From contig NZ_AP023272.1 of the NCBI RefSeq assembly GCF_013426735.1, positions 1,284,501 through 1,348,500 on the forward strand: a stretch of DNA of 64,000 nt. The letters are read 5' to 3'. The position numbers and the translations under genes are program-made. Below are positions 8,269 through 17,086 of the stretch, piece by piece. The notes below the pieces were generated by a model. The model did no database searches and had not been told where the DNA came from. It worked only from the letters and a program-made list of their open reading frames with translations. Origin of the DNA: Agrobacterium vitis (GTDB lineage Bacteria > Pseudomonadota > Alphaproteobacteria > Rhizobiales > Rhizobiaceae). Numbering within the stretch: position 1 is the first letter of the stretch; every line of letters begins with the position of its first letter.

Positions 8269-11210
8269 TACTTTTCCGGGCGGCTGTAGATCAGCTTGCC
8301 GACACGCCGTTTCTCAAGGGCGGAAAAGTCCGGCTCTCCTTTTTTATCCGTAAAATCGAAACTGGTGACGGCCTCCCATCCCCGCTCACCAATCTCGAAT
8401 ACGATCTGAATGGCGGTTTTCGGATCGACACGGATGTAACGGCGATCCACCACAAGATCGCCGCTCTCGACTTTACGCGCCACACCCATCCATATCTCGT
8501 CAGGGTCAATCAACGCTTCGGCCATCATCGACATAACGCGGTGGCGATTGCGTTTCAGCGCCTTGAACGCGCCTTCGCGGTTTCGAAACAGCAGATCGGA
8601 AACAGGGATACGATTGCCCGCTGCGTCTTCGAACAGCACGGCTTTGCCAATGTCCGCGCCGAACGGTTCAAGGAACGCTCGCACATAAACTTCCGGCTCA
8701 AGCCCATCTTCGAGTGCCTTGGCCTTGAATGGCTTTGCCGCCTTCAGCAGCTCGTCCAGCGGTTCGGGGGCGTCGATCTCCACCGCCATGCGCGGATTGT
8801 CCAGGACTTCGCGGCCTTGCTCCATCAGATTCGACGGCGTGAGGCCGCGTTCCCAGAGATCGCCGGGCTGATAATCCCAACCGTAGCCGATGCCTTGAGG
8901 CTGCTCTATCAGCTGGCCGGTCAGTGGGTCCTTCATCGGTTCCGTTAGAATTTTGGGAGATGGATCGGGGCCGTCTTTGCCCATACGCTTCAGGTCTCGC
9001 AGGGAGCGGGAACGCACACCGCAGGAACAATGCCAGTCGTTCGGCGGGAAATGGGTCTGCCAGAACGGATCATCATGCGGGTAGCATTTGCCGTGCCACG
9101 CCAGATGTTGGGTGCGCGGAATTTTCGGCTTGCGGGTTTCACCGTGGCGATATTCCCAATAGGGGCGCAGCTTCAGCACATCCGGGTCGCGCATCTGCTT
9201 AAGCCGCCCCGCCATGTGGCTGGTGCGCAGGTTGGTCTCAAAAATTACCCGGCTGCGCCAGCCACGTTCACCCTTATAGGCCCAGCCGTATTTGGCAACG
9301 ATCCGGTCAAAGTCCTTCTGGAAATCGGCAAAGGTGGTTCCGTTTTGCATGGCGCTGGCAATGGCTGTCTGAAAATCCGACAGCATGGCGAGATCGGTGG
9401 CGCCTGCAATAACAAAGGCGCGGTCATGGGTGCCGCGCAGCGCATCAGTCCATACCTTGGTCGGCTTGCCCCGTTTTTGGGTAAAGAATTCGATCTGTTC
9501 CTTGAACGGCTGGTTGAATACGTCAGCGTCGGCAAAGCGGGCGTCATCGTCCTCGCCATCAGTAAACGCGGCCTCGCGTCCATGAAGGGCCGCCAGCTCC
9601 AAGCCATCGCCTAACAGTTTGCCAAGTGCATCAGGGGTCCACTTTGCACCAATGGTGAGAATAGCGCGGGCGGCGTCTGGATAATCGGGCGCGGCCTCAA
9701 TGGCGCTGCGGATGGTGTTGAGGCGGCGGGTGGAAAGACTGGCGGCTAAATCTTCGAGCTGATCCGTCAGATCACTGACAGGATCGACGTCATCGGCAAA
9801 GCTTGCCGTCAGCTGCCGTTTTTTTTTTGAGCCAAGCGGCCCGAACAGGCTGGAGAATGCAGGAGCGTTATCGGGCATTTGCTGTTTTGGCCGCTTGCCT
9901 TCCATGAAGGCAAACCGTGCTTCCACCAGCCGATCAATCGTCTGATCCGAGAGACTATGGGTTAGGTCGAACGAGGTAATTAACTCGCGGGCGGTGTCGT
10001 CGTCATCAATATTGGCGGCGGTGGCGATGATCTCAACCAGGGCGGCATGTTCGGAGCTTGCTGCCTCAGCCCTGGCCTTGCGCGTTTCAGCCTTGGCCTT
10101 TTCATTAGATGGGCGCACCCGCCAGACACGCGGGACGGCAGCGCCGGGGAAGTTGTACTCGACCAGCCAGCGGATAAGCTGTTCGTTCAACGTGTCCGAC
10201 AGGTGATCAGCGTCACTGTCCACCAGCAGATCCAGCATCCCGGCATGGGTCTCAGCGGCGGCACGAGAACCGCTAGAACCGATGTCGGTGGTCAGCGTTT
10301 CGCCGAGTATGCAGATGGATATCTGCTTGTCCCAATATTCGAGCCATTCCTGATAGCTAACGGAGCCGGATCGCGCGGCTTCAAGAAACTTTACGTCCGT
10401 CCCGACCGGCACCGTGACGGCAGAGCTGGTGCGGATATTGGCAAGATTGCTTAGAAGCTTTTGCTGCTCGTCGCTCAACATGCCGTAGGGAGTTTGGGCG
10501 ACAACGGTCGGCCCCGCGAACTTGTCGAGAAAATGCAACCAGAAGGCTACGCCTTCGCGTTTGAACAGCACAGCCCAAAACAACTGATAGCCGAGGCCGA
10601 GACCGTACGGATTATTGCCGACAACGCCGTGGCGATGGACAATGAATTTTCGCTCCGGCAGTTCGATGCCGTCATGCATGTTCGTCCAGGTGCGCAGCCG
10701 TGGCCGACCGTCCTGGCCGAACGCAAAACGGCGCTGGTCATGGCTGACGATGCGCTGCGGCTTGATCCGGTTGCCGTCTCTCGCCCAAATGCTCTCCGAA
10801 ACCGCAAATCCCTTCAGGATCGCGCCGCCAGACAAATCTTCGCAGATCCCATCAAAGGGCATGTCCTTCAGGGTGGCACGCACGAAATCCGCCGCCGCGA
10901 CATCAAGCGGCTTGTCAGATGCCTGGACCACCTCCCATTCGCGGGCCACCAGATGCTTGTTGCGCTTGGCAAGGCAGGCCGAGGCGTGGGTGTCGCGCTT
11001 AATCTCGTCATAGATTTTGAGACCCTTGCCGCCGCCGCGCTGGAGGAGCGTGTCGTCGGCGTGTTGCAGCGCGCCGGTATAAAACGGGATTGTAATGTCG
11101 TTCTTGACATCGGCAATCAGCGTCCCGGCCTCGCTTGGCAGGTTTTTCCGGGTCTCTGCGGTCGCGGTGTCGGCAAAGCTGGCGCGGGTTTTGCGGTTCT
11201 TGCGGCTCAC
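8268..11210 (-). CDS. Fused portal (DUF935), MuF head protein and C-terminal PBECR-type nuclease domain
   Basis: A 980-residue protein. Residues about 1-455 match the Mu gp29-type portal (DUF935), which forms the dodecameric DNA channel. Residues about 480-850 match the MuF/gp30 minor head family, with the late HFPPNDWHCSCGV motif typical of MuF. Residues about 858-980, ending in a VDRRYIRVDPKTAIQIVFEI and FDFTDKKG pattern, resemble PBECR2-type RNase domains carried by phage MuF proteins, thought to be injected with the DNA. In Mu, portal and MuF are separate genes. The linker codes SKKK from a run of ten A (T-run at 9819-9828); gain or loss of one A would stop translation within about 12 codons, releasing a portal-only protein. 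The start overlaps the terminase stop. Confidence 0.85.
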   Translation of the reverse strand: MSRKNRKTRASFADTATAETRKNLPSEAGTLIADVKNDITIPFYTGALQHADDTLLQRGGGKGLKIYDEIKRDTHASACLAKRNKHLVAREWEVVQASDKPLDVAAADFVRATLKDMPFDGICEDLSGGAILKGFAVSESIWARDGNRIKPQRIVSHDQRRFAFGQDGRPRLRTWTNMHDGIELPERKFIVHRHGVVGNNPYGLGLGYQLFWAVLFKREGVAFWLHFLDKFAGPTVVAQTPYGMLSDEQQKLLSNLANIRTSSAVTVPVGTDVKFLEAARSGSVSYQEWLEYWDKQISICILGETLTTDIGSSGSRAAAETHAGMLDLLVDSDADHLSDTLNEQLIRWLVEYNFPGAAVPRVWRVRPSNEKAKAETRKARAEAASSEHAALVEIIATAANIDDDDTARELITSFDLTHSLSDQTIDRLVEARFAFMEGKRPKQQMPDNAPAFSSLFGPLGSKKKRQLTASFADDVDPVSDLTDQLEDLAASLSTRRLNTIRSAIEAAPDYPDAARAILTIGAKWTPDALGKLLGDGLELAALHGREAAFTDGEDDDARFADADVFNQPFKEQIEFFTQKRGKPTKVWTDALRGTHDRAFVIAGATDLAMLSDFQTAIASAMQNGTTFADFQKDFDRIVAKYGWAYKGERGWRSRVIFETNLRTSHMAGRLKQMRDPDVLKLRPYWEYRHGETRKPKIPRTQHLAWHGKCYPHDDPFWQTHFPPNDWHCSCGVRSRSLRDLKRMGKDGPDPSPKILTEPMKDPLTGQLIEQPQGIGYGWDYQPGDLWERGLTPSNLMEQGREVLDNPRMAVEIDAPEPLDELLKAAKPFKAKALEDGLEPEVYVRAFLEPFGADIGKAVLFEDAAGNRIPVSDLLFRNREGAFKALKRNRHRVMSMMAEALIDPDEIWMGVARKVESGDLVVDRRYIRVDPKTAIQIVFEIGERGWEAVTSFDFTDKKGEPDFSALEKRRVGKLIYSRPEK

Positions 11211-12862
11211 AGGCGGTAATCTCCATAATTGTCAGAGCCAGCAGCGGCAGCAGTCATCACGCCAGCGCTGGCACCACCGGCCTGCTGGCCACCGGCATAA
11301 AGCAGCGTGTTTTGCCAAAGCATGTCGAGCGCATCCGGCCCGTCATCGTGGTCGGCGTTGGGCCATTGTTGCAGCTGGTCAATCAGCGTCTGTTGGGTCT
11401 GGTTGAGGCGGATCAGACCCGCAGCAATCGGCGGCTGGAGCCGCTCGATGCGGAGATCCTTGTCGGCATGTGGCGTGATCGGCACGGCAGAAATCCCGAC
11501 ACCCTGCTTTGCTGCCTCAACCATCAACGTCGTGCGCAAGAATTCTTGAAACTGTACCGCCTCGACAAACCACAACAGGCAACGATACTCGCGCTGGAGG
11601 GCGATAATGTCGGCAATGATCACATCTGGCAGGCGGCGACGAATGGAGGCTTCCACCACGTCCATTCTACCGGTCAGGCGATCAAAGCCGCCGATCAGGA
11701 TAGCGGACGGATCGCGGCCATGGCCCTTTTTGCCGAGCGACGGGTCAAGCGCACCGAAAAAGACAAGGGCATTCCGCTTCAGCGCCCAGAAGGTCAGATC
11801 CTTGAACGGGCTGCCTTCGCTGATCGGCTTATTCTGATATTCCGTCTGGAAACTGTCGTGATCGCTAGCCCGCTCCAACATCAGCCAAACAAGCGGCTGC
11901 ATCGACGGCCAGTTGACCACGGCCCCGGCGTCCATATCCGCCTTGTTGGCATCGTAGAATGCGCGGGCCGCATCCTCGCCCTCATTATGATAAAGCTCCT
12001 CAAACCAGTCCCACAGGTCCATGCGGTCAGGAAAGCGGATAATCGCCTGAAACTCGGCCACCCGCCAAACTGGCGACTTCGCCGCCCGCACCAGCACGGC
12101 GTCATAATGCAAGACGGTGCCAACCCAGACCACATCCATCGAGCCGTCAGGTGGGCCGACCTTCAGGGCGGCGCGTTTGATCCATGTTTCCAGCTTCTTG
12201 CGCTGTTCTGGCGAGCGCACCGCCTCGTCGTTCTCAAGGTCATCGAAAAACATCAGGTCGGGCCGATAAGGACCATGGCGACGGCCACGCAGCTTTTGTA
12301 GCGCGCCAAGCCCCTCAACCCGGATATTATTGGCGGTGACGATCTCACCCTCGCGCCAGACGCGGCCCTGGCCGGTTGCCTCTGGAAAGTCATGGGCGAG
12401 ACGCGGATTGGTGGTCAGCTCGGCCTTGATGGCTTCGATCAGCAAAGCGGCCTGCGCATAAACATCGCAGACTTCGAGAATATAACGCTTATATCCCAGA
12501 CACAGGCAATAGAGCGCAAAACCAAGCGACATATGGGTGGATTTGGATGAGCCACGCGGGGCAATGAACAGGTCTCTAACGCCTTTGCTTGACGTTAGAA
12601 TTTGCGGCACACGCGCAAAAATCTCTTCATGAAACCGGCTGTGATCACCCTTCACATAATGTGGCAGATAGGTTTCTAGAAAGAAGCGAAAGCCGGTTTC
12701 CGGGTGCTTTGCCTTTGCCAGCCGTGCCGCCTTGGCCTTGGGATCGGCGGCAAAGGCGGTAACGGACAAGTCCACCCAGCGGGCCAGTTCATCGGCCATC
12801 CGGGCAAGGTTTTCCCGAAAGTCTTTCGGGCTGACGGTCGGGCTGAGTTTTGGGCGCTTCAT
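11207..12862 (-). CDS. Terminase large subunit (Mu gp28-like)
   Basis: A 551-residue packaging motor. Walker A-like APRGSSKST lies near residue 103, Walker B LMFFDDLE near 210, and the RNase H-fold nuclease acidic residues are in GALDPSLG (about 385) and DDGPDALD (about 520). It cuts and translocates phage DNA into proheads; in Mu-like phages packaging starts from the integrated left end and includes host DNA. It overlaps the neighbouring frames by 4 bases on both sides. Confidence 0.92.
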   Translation of the reverse strand: MKRPKLSPTVSPKDFRENLARMADELARWVDLSVTAFAADPKAKAARLAKAKHPETGFRFFLETYLPHYVKGDHSRFHEEIFARVPQILTSSKGVRDLFIAPRGSSKSTHMSLGFALYCLCLGYKRYILEVCDVYAQAALLIEAIKAELTTNPRLAHDFPEATGQGRVWREGEIVTANNIRVEGLGALQKLRGRRHGPYRPDLMFFDDLENDEAVRSPEQRKKLETWIKRAALKVGPPDGSMDVVWVGTVLHYDAVLVRAAKSPVWRVAEFQAIIRFPDRMDLWDWFEELYHNEGEDAARAFYDANKADMDAGAVVNWPSMQPLVWLMLERASDHDSFQTEYQNKPISEGSPFKDLTFWALKRNALVFFGALDPSLGKKGHGRDPSAILIGGFDRLTGRMDVVEASIRRRLPDVIIADIIALQREYRCLLWFVEAVQFQEFLRTTLMVEAAKQGVGISAVPITPHADKDLRIERLQPPIAAGLIRLNQTQQTLIDQLQQWPNADHDDGPDALDMLWQNTLLYAGGQQAGGASAGVMTAAAAGSDNYGDYRL

Positions 12863-13359
12863 GGAGCAAAGGCCGTGGCAATCCGGTCGCCGAATGGAAT
12901 GAGGATTTCCTGCACGACGGAGATATGTTGCGGAAACTGTTCCTGCACAAAGGCAATCAGATGCTGGACCACGTCTTGCGCAACGCCAAGCTGTGAGATT
13001 TTAGGAGCCAGCTTGCCAGCCGAGGCTGTCACCTTGACCATGGCATCGCCCAGCGCGACCATGTGCTTGATCTTCTGATCAAGGGTCAATTGTTCGGTCT
13101 TGACCTCTTCCAGCAAGGCTTGCGCCATCAGCACGAAATCCTCGACCACGGATGAAACGACCGTGTCGATACCTTCGCCCGCAATCACCGACGCGGAGCG
13201 AGCCATGTCCCAATCATCACCGGCTTCTTTGGCGGCTTTCTTCCAACGGCCAAAGGTGGCGGCGCTGATATTGAGCGTCATAGAAATGGTGGCCGCCGAC
13301 ATACGCCGGTAGACATAATCGGCGCGGGCCTTGCGGCGGGTGTCCTGGTCATTGGCCAT
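12859..13359 (-). CDS. Small terminase-position protein (DUF1804, Mu gp27-like)
   Basis: A 166-residue protein with an N-terminal helix-turn-helix (ARADYVYRRMSAATISMTL then FGRWKKAA), as in DUF1804. This family takes the place of the small terminase in Mu and should recognise DNA at packaging initiation. The ATG at 13359 follows a GGTGG; a TTG seven codons upstream is less likely. It overlaps the upstream membrane protein by 11 bases and the large terminase by 4. Confidence 0.8.
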   Translation of the reverse strand: MANDQDTRRKARADYVYRRMSAATISMTLNISAATFGRWKKAAKEAGDDWDMARSASVIAGEGIDTVVSSVVEDFVLMAQALLEEVKTEQLTLDQKIKHMVALGDAMVKVTASAGKLAPKISQLGVAQDVVQHLIAFVQEQFPQHISVVQEILIPFGDRIATAFAP

Positions 13360-13693
13360 TTTTGCCACCACCCTTTCCAAGACCGAGCAAGTCTTTGATC
13401 AATTGCGGTGGATTGCTGGACGCCTGCTTGAGCCACAGGATCAGATTGCGCCCGGTAATGCCGTAGGCGGCAGCGACCGCAAAGCCCCATGAGCCGGGAT
13501 TGTCCGCCACACCGGCCAGATCAAGCGTCAGCTCGGTGGCGATGGTGGCAACAAACACGCCCGCAATAATCGAGCCGATGGCCGTAAACAGGTCATGGGA
13601 GCGCCAGTCCAGCGCAACGGACAGCACAGCCGCCACGCCCGACGAGGCAAGCGTGGCGACCTTGAGGCCAAAAATGGTTTCGGGGCCGGTCAT
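13349..13693 (-). CDS. Small membrane protein in lysis cassette, putative holin
   Basis: A 114-residue protein with three likely membrane segments (about 10-28, 36-58 and 68-88) and a basic C-terminal tail rich in Gly and Lys. It lies between a holin-like gene and the terminase genes and downstream of the endolysin. Size, topology and place suggest a holin, or a holin partner controlling lysis timing. No specific family is recognised with confidence. Confidence 0.55.
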   Translation of the reverse strand: MTGPETIFGLKVATLASSGVAAVLSVALDWRSHDLFTAIGSIIAGVFVATIATELTLDLAGVADNPGSWGFAVAAAYGITGRNLILWLKQASSNPPQLIKDLLGLGKGGGKNGQ

Positions 13694-13761
13694 GGGTTTC
13701 CTTGTTGTTGGATGTTACCGCCGTGCAAATCAGCGCGGCGGGCCGGTCTGGGCGGGGCTGA

Positions 13762-14277
13762 TCAGGTTTTGGAGATGGATGACCAATGCGCAGCAATCGG
13801 TAGGGCGAGGCTGGCAGTGGGCCATTTAGACAGGATGATGTCCTCAAGCGCCTTGTCGTTAACGCCAAGCTTTTCCAGCGTTTGCGGGTTTTTCTCACGC
13901 ACATAAAACATGGCGTCGGCCACGACAGCCGCCGCCGGACCTGCAACGGCAGGCAGACCCGCCTTGGTCAGAGCAAATCGCAAGCCGTTCTCGGCGGCGA
14001 AATGTAGGCCGTCCCGCAGCTTGGCTTCGACTTCCAAGCGCTTCGCCGAGTCGGAAATGCCAATCAGCCGCACAAGCCGGGTGATCAACCATGTGCCGGC
14101 CACGCCTAGCACGGTCGCGACAAGCTCAAGAACAGACGGCGTGAGCGCAGACATAAAGCCGGATGCTAACGACGGGGCGTCGTCGGCAGCGAAAGCCGCG
14201 ATGGCGAGGCAGAACAGGAAGGCGGCGGCGGTCATCAAGAGATTGAAGACACGCTGATAGGGCGGACGAAGGATCAT
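13762..14277 (-). CDS. LLH-like phage holin
   Basis: A 171-residue protein from an ATG at 14277 with GGAG six bases upstream. A hydrophobic N-terminal segment (about 12-31) is followed by a second one (about 50-75) and then a basic/amphipathic helix with KRLEVEAKLRDGLHFAAENG, a pattern typical of the LLH holin superfamily. Together with the neighbouring membrane protein it would permeabilise the inner membrane so that the endolysin reaches peptidoglycan. Assigned from pattern and position. Confidence 0.6.
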   Translation of the reverse strand: MILRPPYQRVFNLLMTAAAFLFCLAIAAFAADDAPSLASGFMSALTPSVLELVATVLGVAGTWLITRLVRLIGISDSAKRLEVEAKLRDGLHFAAENGLRFALTKAGLPAVAGPAAAVVADAMFYVREKNPQTLEKLGVNDKALEDIILSKWPTASLALPIAAHWSSISKT

Positions 14278-14325
14278 GATCGGCTCCATGTTTGGACTGA
14301 AGGGAAGGAGGTATGAGCGGCGCGA

Positions 14326-15177
14326 TCAGGCCGCGTCTGAGACGGATTGCGGCCAGAACGGCCCCAGCGCCGACACGGTTTTCTTCCCGGCAAGGCCGTC
14401 CGCAGTTAAGCCGGTTGCCTTCTGGAAAGCCCGAAGTGCGCCCTCGGTGCCAGGACCGAAATCGCCATCAATGGTCAGATGGTAATGACCGGCTTGCGCC
14501 AAGGCCCGCTGCAACTGTTCGACGGCTTCGCCAGTCATGCCTCGGCGCAGCACGGCAAAGACTTGATTGCCGGACAGCCGGTCGGCAGTAAGAGCCGCCA
14601 GCGCCGTCTTGGCCTTGGCAAGATAAGCGGCACGGTCGGCAAGGCCGTTCCGACCGCCGTTGACGATCTTGGTAACTTTAACCAGGTCATCCATATCGGC
14701 GGCGCGGGTGTTGATGTTGTTGCGCGACCAGAAGAATGCCGCAGCCCAACCGGCCCATGGCCATGTCGCCACCAGTTCCGGCTTGGCTTCGAAATCGGGG
14801 CATGTGGGGTCAGTCTTACGCATCCATATCGTAAAGGCGCGGTAATTGGCGCGGCCCGTGAGCTGGATCGGTCCACGGCCTTTGTAGCGGACACCGTCGC
14901 CTGAACGGACATTGCCCAGATCAGCACGGCCCTCATAGGCAGCCCCGGAAGCATATTCTTCCAGCGTGCAAAAGCCGTCGCTCTCGTGGGCGACCTGCGC
15001 CAAAAAATGCGCAATGCGTAGAGGCGTGGTGCATTCAATCAGTGTGAGCAATTCCGGCAGCATTTCGCTGAATGCGGCGATAATCGCCCGCTGCGCAGCC
15101 GCCTTTTTCGAAGGGGGCGTTGGTGCGATAGCTTTCAGGATGGACGCATCAATGCGGGAAACAAGTGTGGGGGACAT
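14326..15177 (-). CDS. Endolysin: GH19 chitinase-like lysozyme with C-terminal peptidoglycan-binding domain
   Basis: A 283-residue protein. The GH19 fold is shown by AQVAHESDGF (catalytic Glu in HES) and by RYKGRGPIQLTGRANY. Residues about 205-275 contain RRGMTGEAVEQLQRAL and DGDFGPGTEGALRAFQ, the peptidoglycan-binding type 1 repeat. There is no signal peptide, so it depends on the holins encoded downstream. It cleaves the glycan backbone at lysis. It lies just after the mor gene, at the start of the late region. Confidence 0.9.
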   Translation of the reverse strand: MSPTLVSRIDASILKAIAPTPPSKKAAAQRAIIAAFSEMLPELLTLIECTTPLRIAHFLAQVAHESDGFCTLEEYASGAAYEGRADLGNVRSGDGVRYKGRGPIQLTGRANYRAFTIWMRKTDPTCPDFEAKPELVATWPWAGWAAAFFWSRNNINTRAADMDDLVKVTKIVNGGRNGLADRAAYLAKAKTALAALTADRLSGNQVFAVLRRGMTGEAVEQLQRALAQAGHYHLTIDGDFGPGTEGALRAFQKATGLTADGLAGKKTVSALGPFWPQSVSDAA

Positions 15178-15235
15178 TCGGCCTCGCGGTGCAATTTGCA
15201 GATGCGAGGACTTTGCCGCGATTGAGCGTCAGATA

Positions 15236-15258
15236 TGACCGGACGTCAGGTCCGGTCA
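15236..15258. terminator. Hairpin after mor, twin of the cargo terminator
   Basis: Perfect 9-bp arms TGACCGGAC and GTCCGGTCA surround GTCAG and overlap the mor stop codon. Twenty of 21 core bases match the hairpin at 3957-3977. There is no U-tract on the minus strand, so it may be an attenuator or a protein-binding site rather than a simple terminator. Confidence 0.5.
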
Positions 15259-15639
15259 GGCAAACAGGTCAAACTGATCGGGATTGCCGGGTCTGTTCGC
15301 CATCCGGCGAACATGGCGCTGACTGACGCCAAGAATGCGGGCAATTTCGCCACGCTCTTTGCCGCTCTTCTCAAGCGCGAGAACATCAAGACGGATTGAC
15401 CGCCGTGAGCGAGTATGAGGAACATAAATCATTCCACCACTCATGAATTCACATAGCGCATAACCTGCGTCTTTGCCAAGCGCCGCGATAACCGGATGAC
15501 CGTCGTGCGGGCGCTTTGGAAATTTGATCTCTTGCCCGCCGAAGCTGCCGATCAATTTGAGAGCCACGTCAAGACCCAGAGTTTCCGCGACATCACGTAG
15601 CGAGTGCGGCAGATCACTAACGCTTATAGATAAGGTCAT
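15256..15639 (-). CDS. mor: Mor-family middle/late transcription activator
   Basis: A 127-residue protein of the Mor/C family. The N-terminal half carries the dimerisation region with GGQEIKFPKRP, and the C-terminal helix-turn-helix reads RGEIARILGVSQRHVRRM. Mor-type proteins bind dyads at middle or late promoters and recruit RNA polymerase, switching on the lysis and head genes that follow. It overlaps gemA by 4 bases and is the last gene of the early block. Confidence 0.85.
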   Translation of the reverse strand: MTLSISVSDLPHSLRDVAETLGLDVALKLIGSFGGQEIKFPKRPHDGHPVIAALGKDAGYALCEFMSGGMIYVPHTRSRRSIRLDVLALEKSGKERGEIARILGVSQRHVRRMANRPGNPDQFDLFA

Positions 15640-16067
15640 GACGCAGCCTTTTCTTTGCCGCGCTCTTCCATCGCCTTCAAGGCATCAATGATCTTGCTGG
15701 CTTTTTCGTAGTCCAGCGTATCGGGATCGACGGCCACCTTGTCATTGCCGGGATAAAGGATACCCCGGCAAAATTCACGAAGCGCCGCACGGGAGCCGTT
15801 AGAAACCACGCCCAGGCGATGGCAAGAGTTCCAGAGCGCATGGATAAGCCGGATATAGCGTTTGTCGGAAACCGGCAGCTTTTGTCGGGCCGATGGCGTG
15901 ACTTTAAAGCCCTTCCTCTTCAACTCATCCACTACAGCCAACTTCTGGCGGTCGGTCATTTCCCGCAATGATTCGGTGCCTGTCACCCTTACAAGCAAAG
16001 CACGGTAAGTCACATCGTCGAGGCCGAGTTGCGTTTTGGCGATGTTGATGATGGCGTTGGTGTTCAT
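15636..16067 (-). CDS. gemA: GemA regulatory protein (Mu gp16-like, DUF1018)
   Basis: A 143-residue protein with the N-terminal IAKTQLGLDDVTYRALL motif and the later KRYIRLIHALWNSCHRLG segment that define GemA. In Mu, GemA affects host gene expression and DNA supercoiling. It lies directly before mor with a 4-base overlap, as in other Mu-like phages. Confidence 0.88.
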   Translation of the reverse strand: MNTNAIINIAKTQLGLDDVTYRALLVRVTGTESLREMTDRQKLAVVDELKRKGFKVTPSARQKLPVSDKRYIRLIHALWNSCHRLGVVSNGSRAALREFCRGILYPGNDKVAVDPDTLDYEKASKIIDALKAMEERGKEKAAS

Positions 16068-16282
16068 GCCGCACCCGTCAGCATGTCGGCCACATCATAA
16101 TCCAATTCATTTGGGTGGCAGTTCGAAACGTGCCGATCACCCTCAAACTGGACCTGGACATAATGCAGGTTACTTCCACCTTCGGGCCTGACAACTCCAA
16201 ACCGCCCGGTCACGGTGTGCTGAACATATTGGCCGATTGGCACATCAATACCGTAGTAGTTGCGGATGTAATCGTAGGTCAT
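16064..16282 (-). CDS. Small phage early protein, unknown function
   Basis: A 72-residue protein starting MTYDYIRNYY. A compact beta-rich central part (QYVQHTVTGRFGVVRPEGG) suggests a small SH3- or CarD-like barrel, but no family is recognised. It overlaps both neighbours by 4 bases, so it is a genuine member of the early operon. Confidence 0.6.
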   Translation of the reverse strand: MTYDYIRNYYGIDVPIGQYVQHTVTGRFGVVRPEGGSNLHYVQVQFEGDRHVSNCHPNELDYDVADMLTGAA

Positions 16283-16542
16283 GCTGCATCTGCCTTCTCT
16301 TCAGAGGGGATGGTGATGAAGAATTTCGGGGTGAAAATATGGGCGTACACGAATTGCACGGTCATGCCGTCTGCCTGCGCCGCCCGCCAAAATGCATCGC
16401 GGTTGTCAGGGTTCTGGAACACCGAGGCGATGGCTTCCGCCTCGGTTGCCCGGTAACTGTGACCGAGCAAGACGCCACCCGCCGTGCAAAGCGCGTAGCC
16501 TTGGCTGTAGGAGGACATGACGCGCTCATACATCCGGCTCAC
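16279..16542 (-). CDS. Small phage early protein, unknown function
   Basis: An 87-residue protein starting MSRMYERVMS, with one Cys, several aromatics and no membrane segment or recognisable motif. It is coupled by ATGA overlaps to the Gam-like gene upstream and the 72-aa gene downstream. Confidence 0.6.
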   Translation of the reverse strand: MSRMYERVMSSYSQGYALCTAGGVLLGHSYRATEAEAIASVFQNPDNRDAFWRAAQADGMTVQFVYAHIFTPKFFITIPSEEKADAA

Positions 16543-17069
16543 CCCTTCGACGCCGAGGTTTCAAGCTCAAGGGGTTCAATTAGGAAGTCTTCGCCATCGG
16601 AGGAAATCGTTACCCCGGAAATTACCCGTGCCTTGTCAGGATCGGCCAACATGGCGTCCTTGTTCAGCTCTTCCTTGGTGCGGATGAAGATGCTGAAGCC
16701 GAGCTTTTTGCAGGCCTCAATAACGGCATCGACGCCGCGGACGGAAACCTTGGGTGGGCGGGCACGCCAATTGATCCGGCCTGTACCGAAATCATGATAT
16801 TTGACCTTACCGTCATTGGTGAGGGTCAGGCGATTGGCTTCGCACCATGTCTGCACGCCCTTTTCGTGTTCAATCAGTTCCGCCGACAGATCAGCGGTAT
16901 CGCGCTCGAATTTCTCGCCAGCGCGGCGGATGACTTCATCAGAAAGGGCTTTCTGAGCGGCAATTTCCCGGCGCAATGAACCGATGCGACCAACGGCCCA
17001 TACAGCATCTTCCCGAGACTGTGGAACACGAAGAATGGCTTTGGCTTTGCTTTTCGTGGTGGATTTCAT
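16539..17069 (-). CDS. gam: Host-nuclease inhibitor Gam
   Basis: A 176-residue protein with a long N-terminal helical hairpin (RRE.IAAQKALSDEVIRRAG) and the Gam-type core GKVKYHDFGTGRINWRARPP, seen in Mu Gam (Ku-like). Gam binds DNA ends and blocks RecBCD-type exonucleases during phage replication. I chose the ATG at 17069, with AGGA seven bases upstream; the ATG at 17075 is an alternative. It lies between the B-associated genes and gemA. Confidence 0.85.
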   Translation of the reverse strand: MKSTTKSKAKAILRVPQSREDAVWAVGRIGSLRREIAAQKALSDEVIRRAGEKFERDTADLSAELIEHEKGVQTWCEANRLTLTNDGKVKYHDFGTGRINWRARPPKVSVRGVDAVIEACKKLGFSIFIRTKEELNKDAMLADPDKARVISGVTISSDGEDFLIEPLELETSASKG

Positions 17070-17086
17070 GAGCATTTCCTTTCCTG

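Noticed and set aside
11135..12301. 388-aa plus-strand open frame
   Set aside because: Antisense to the large terminase gene.
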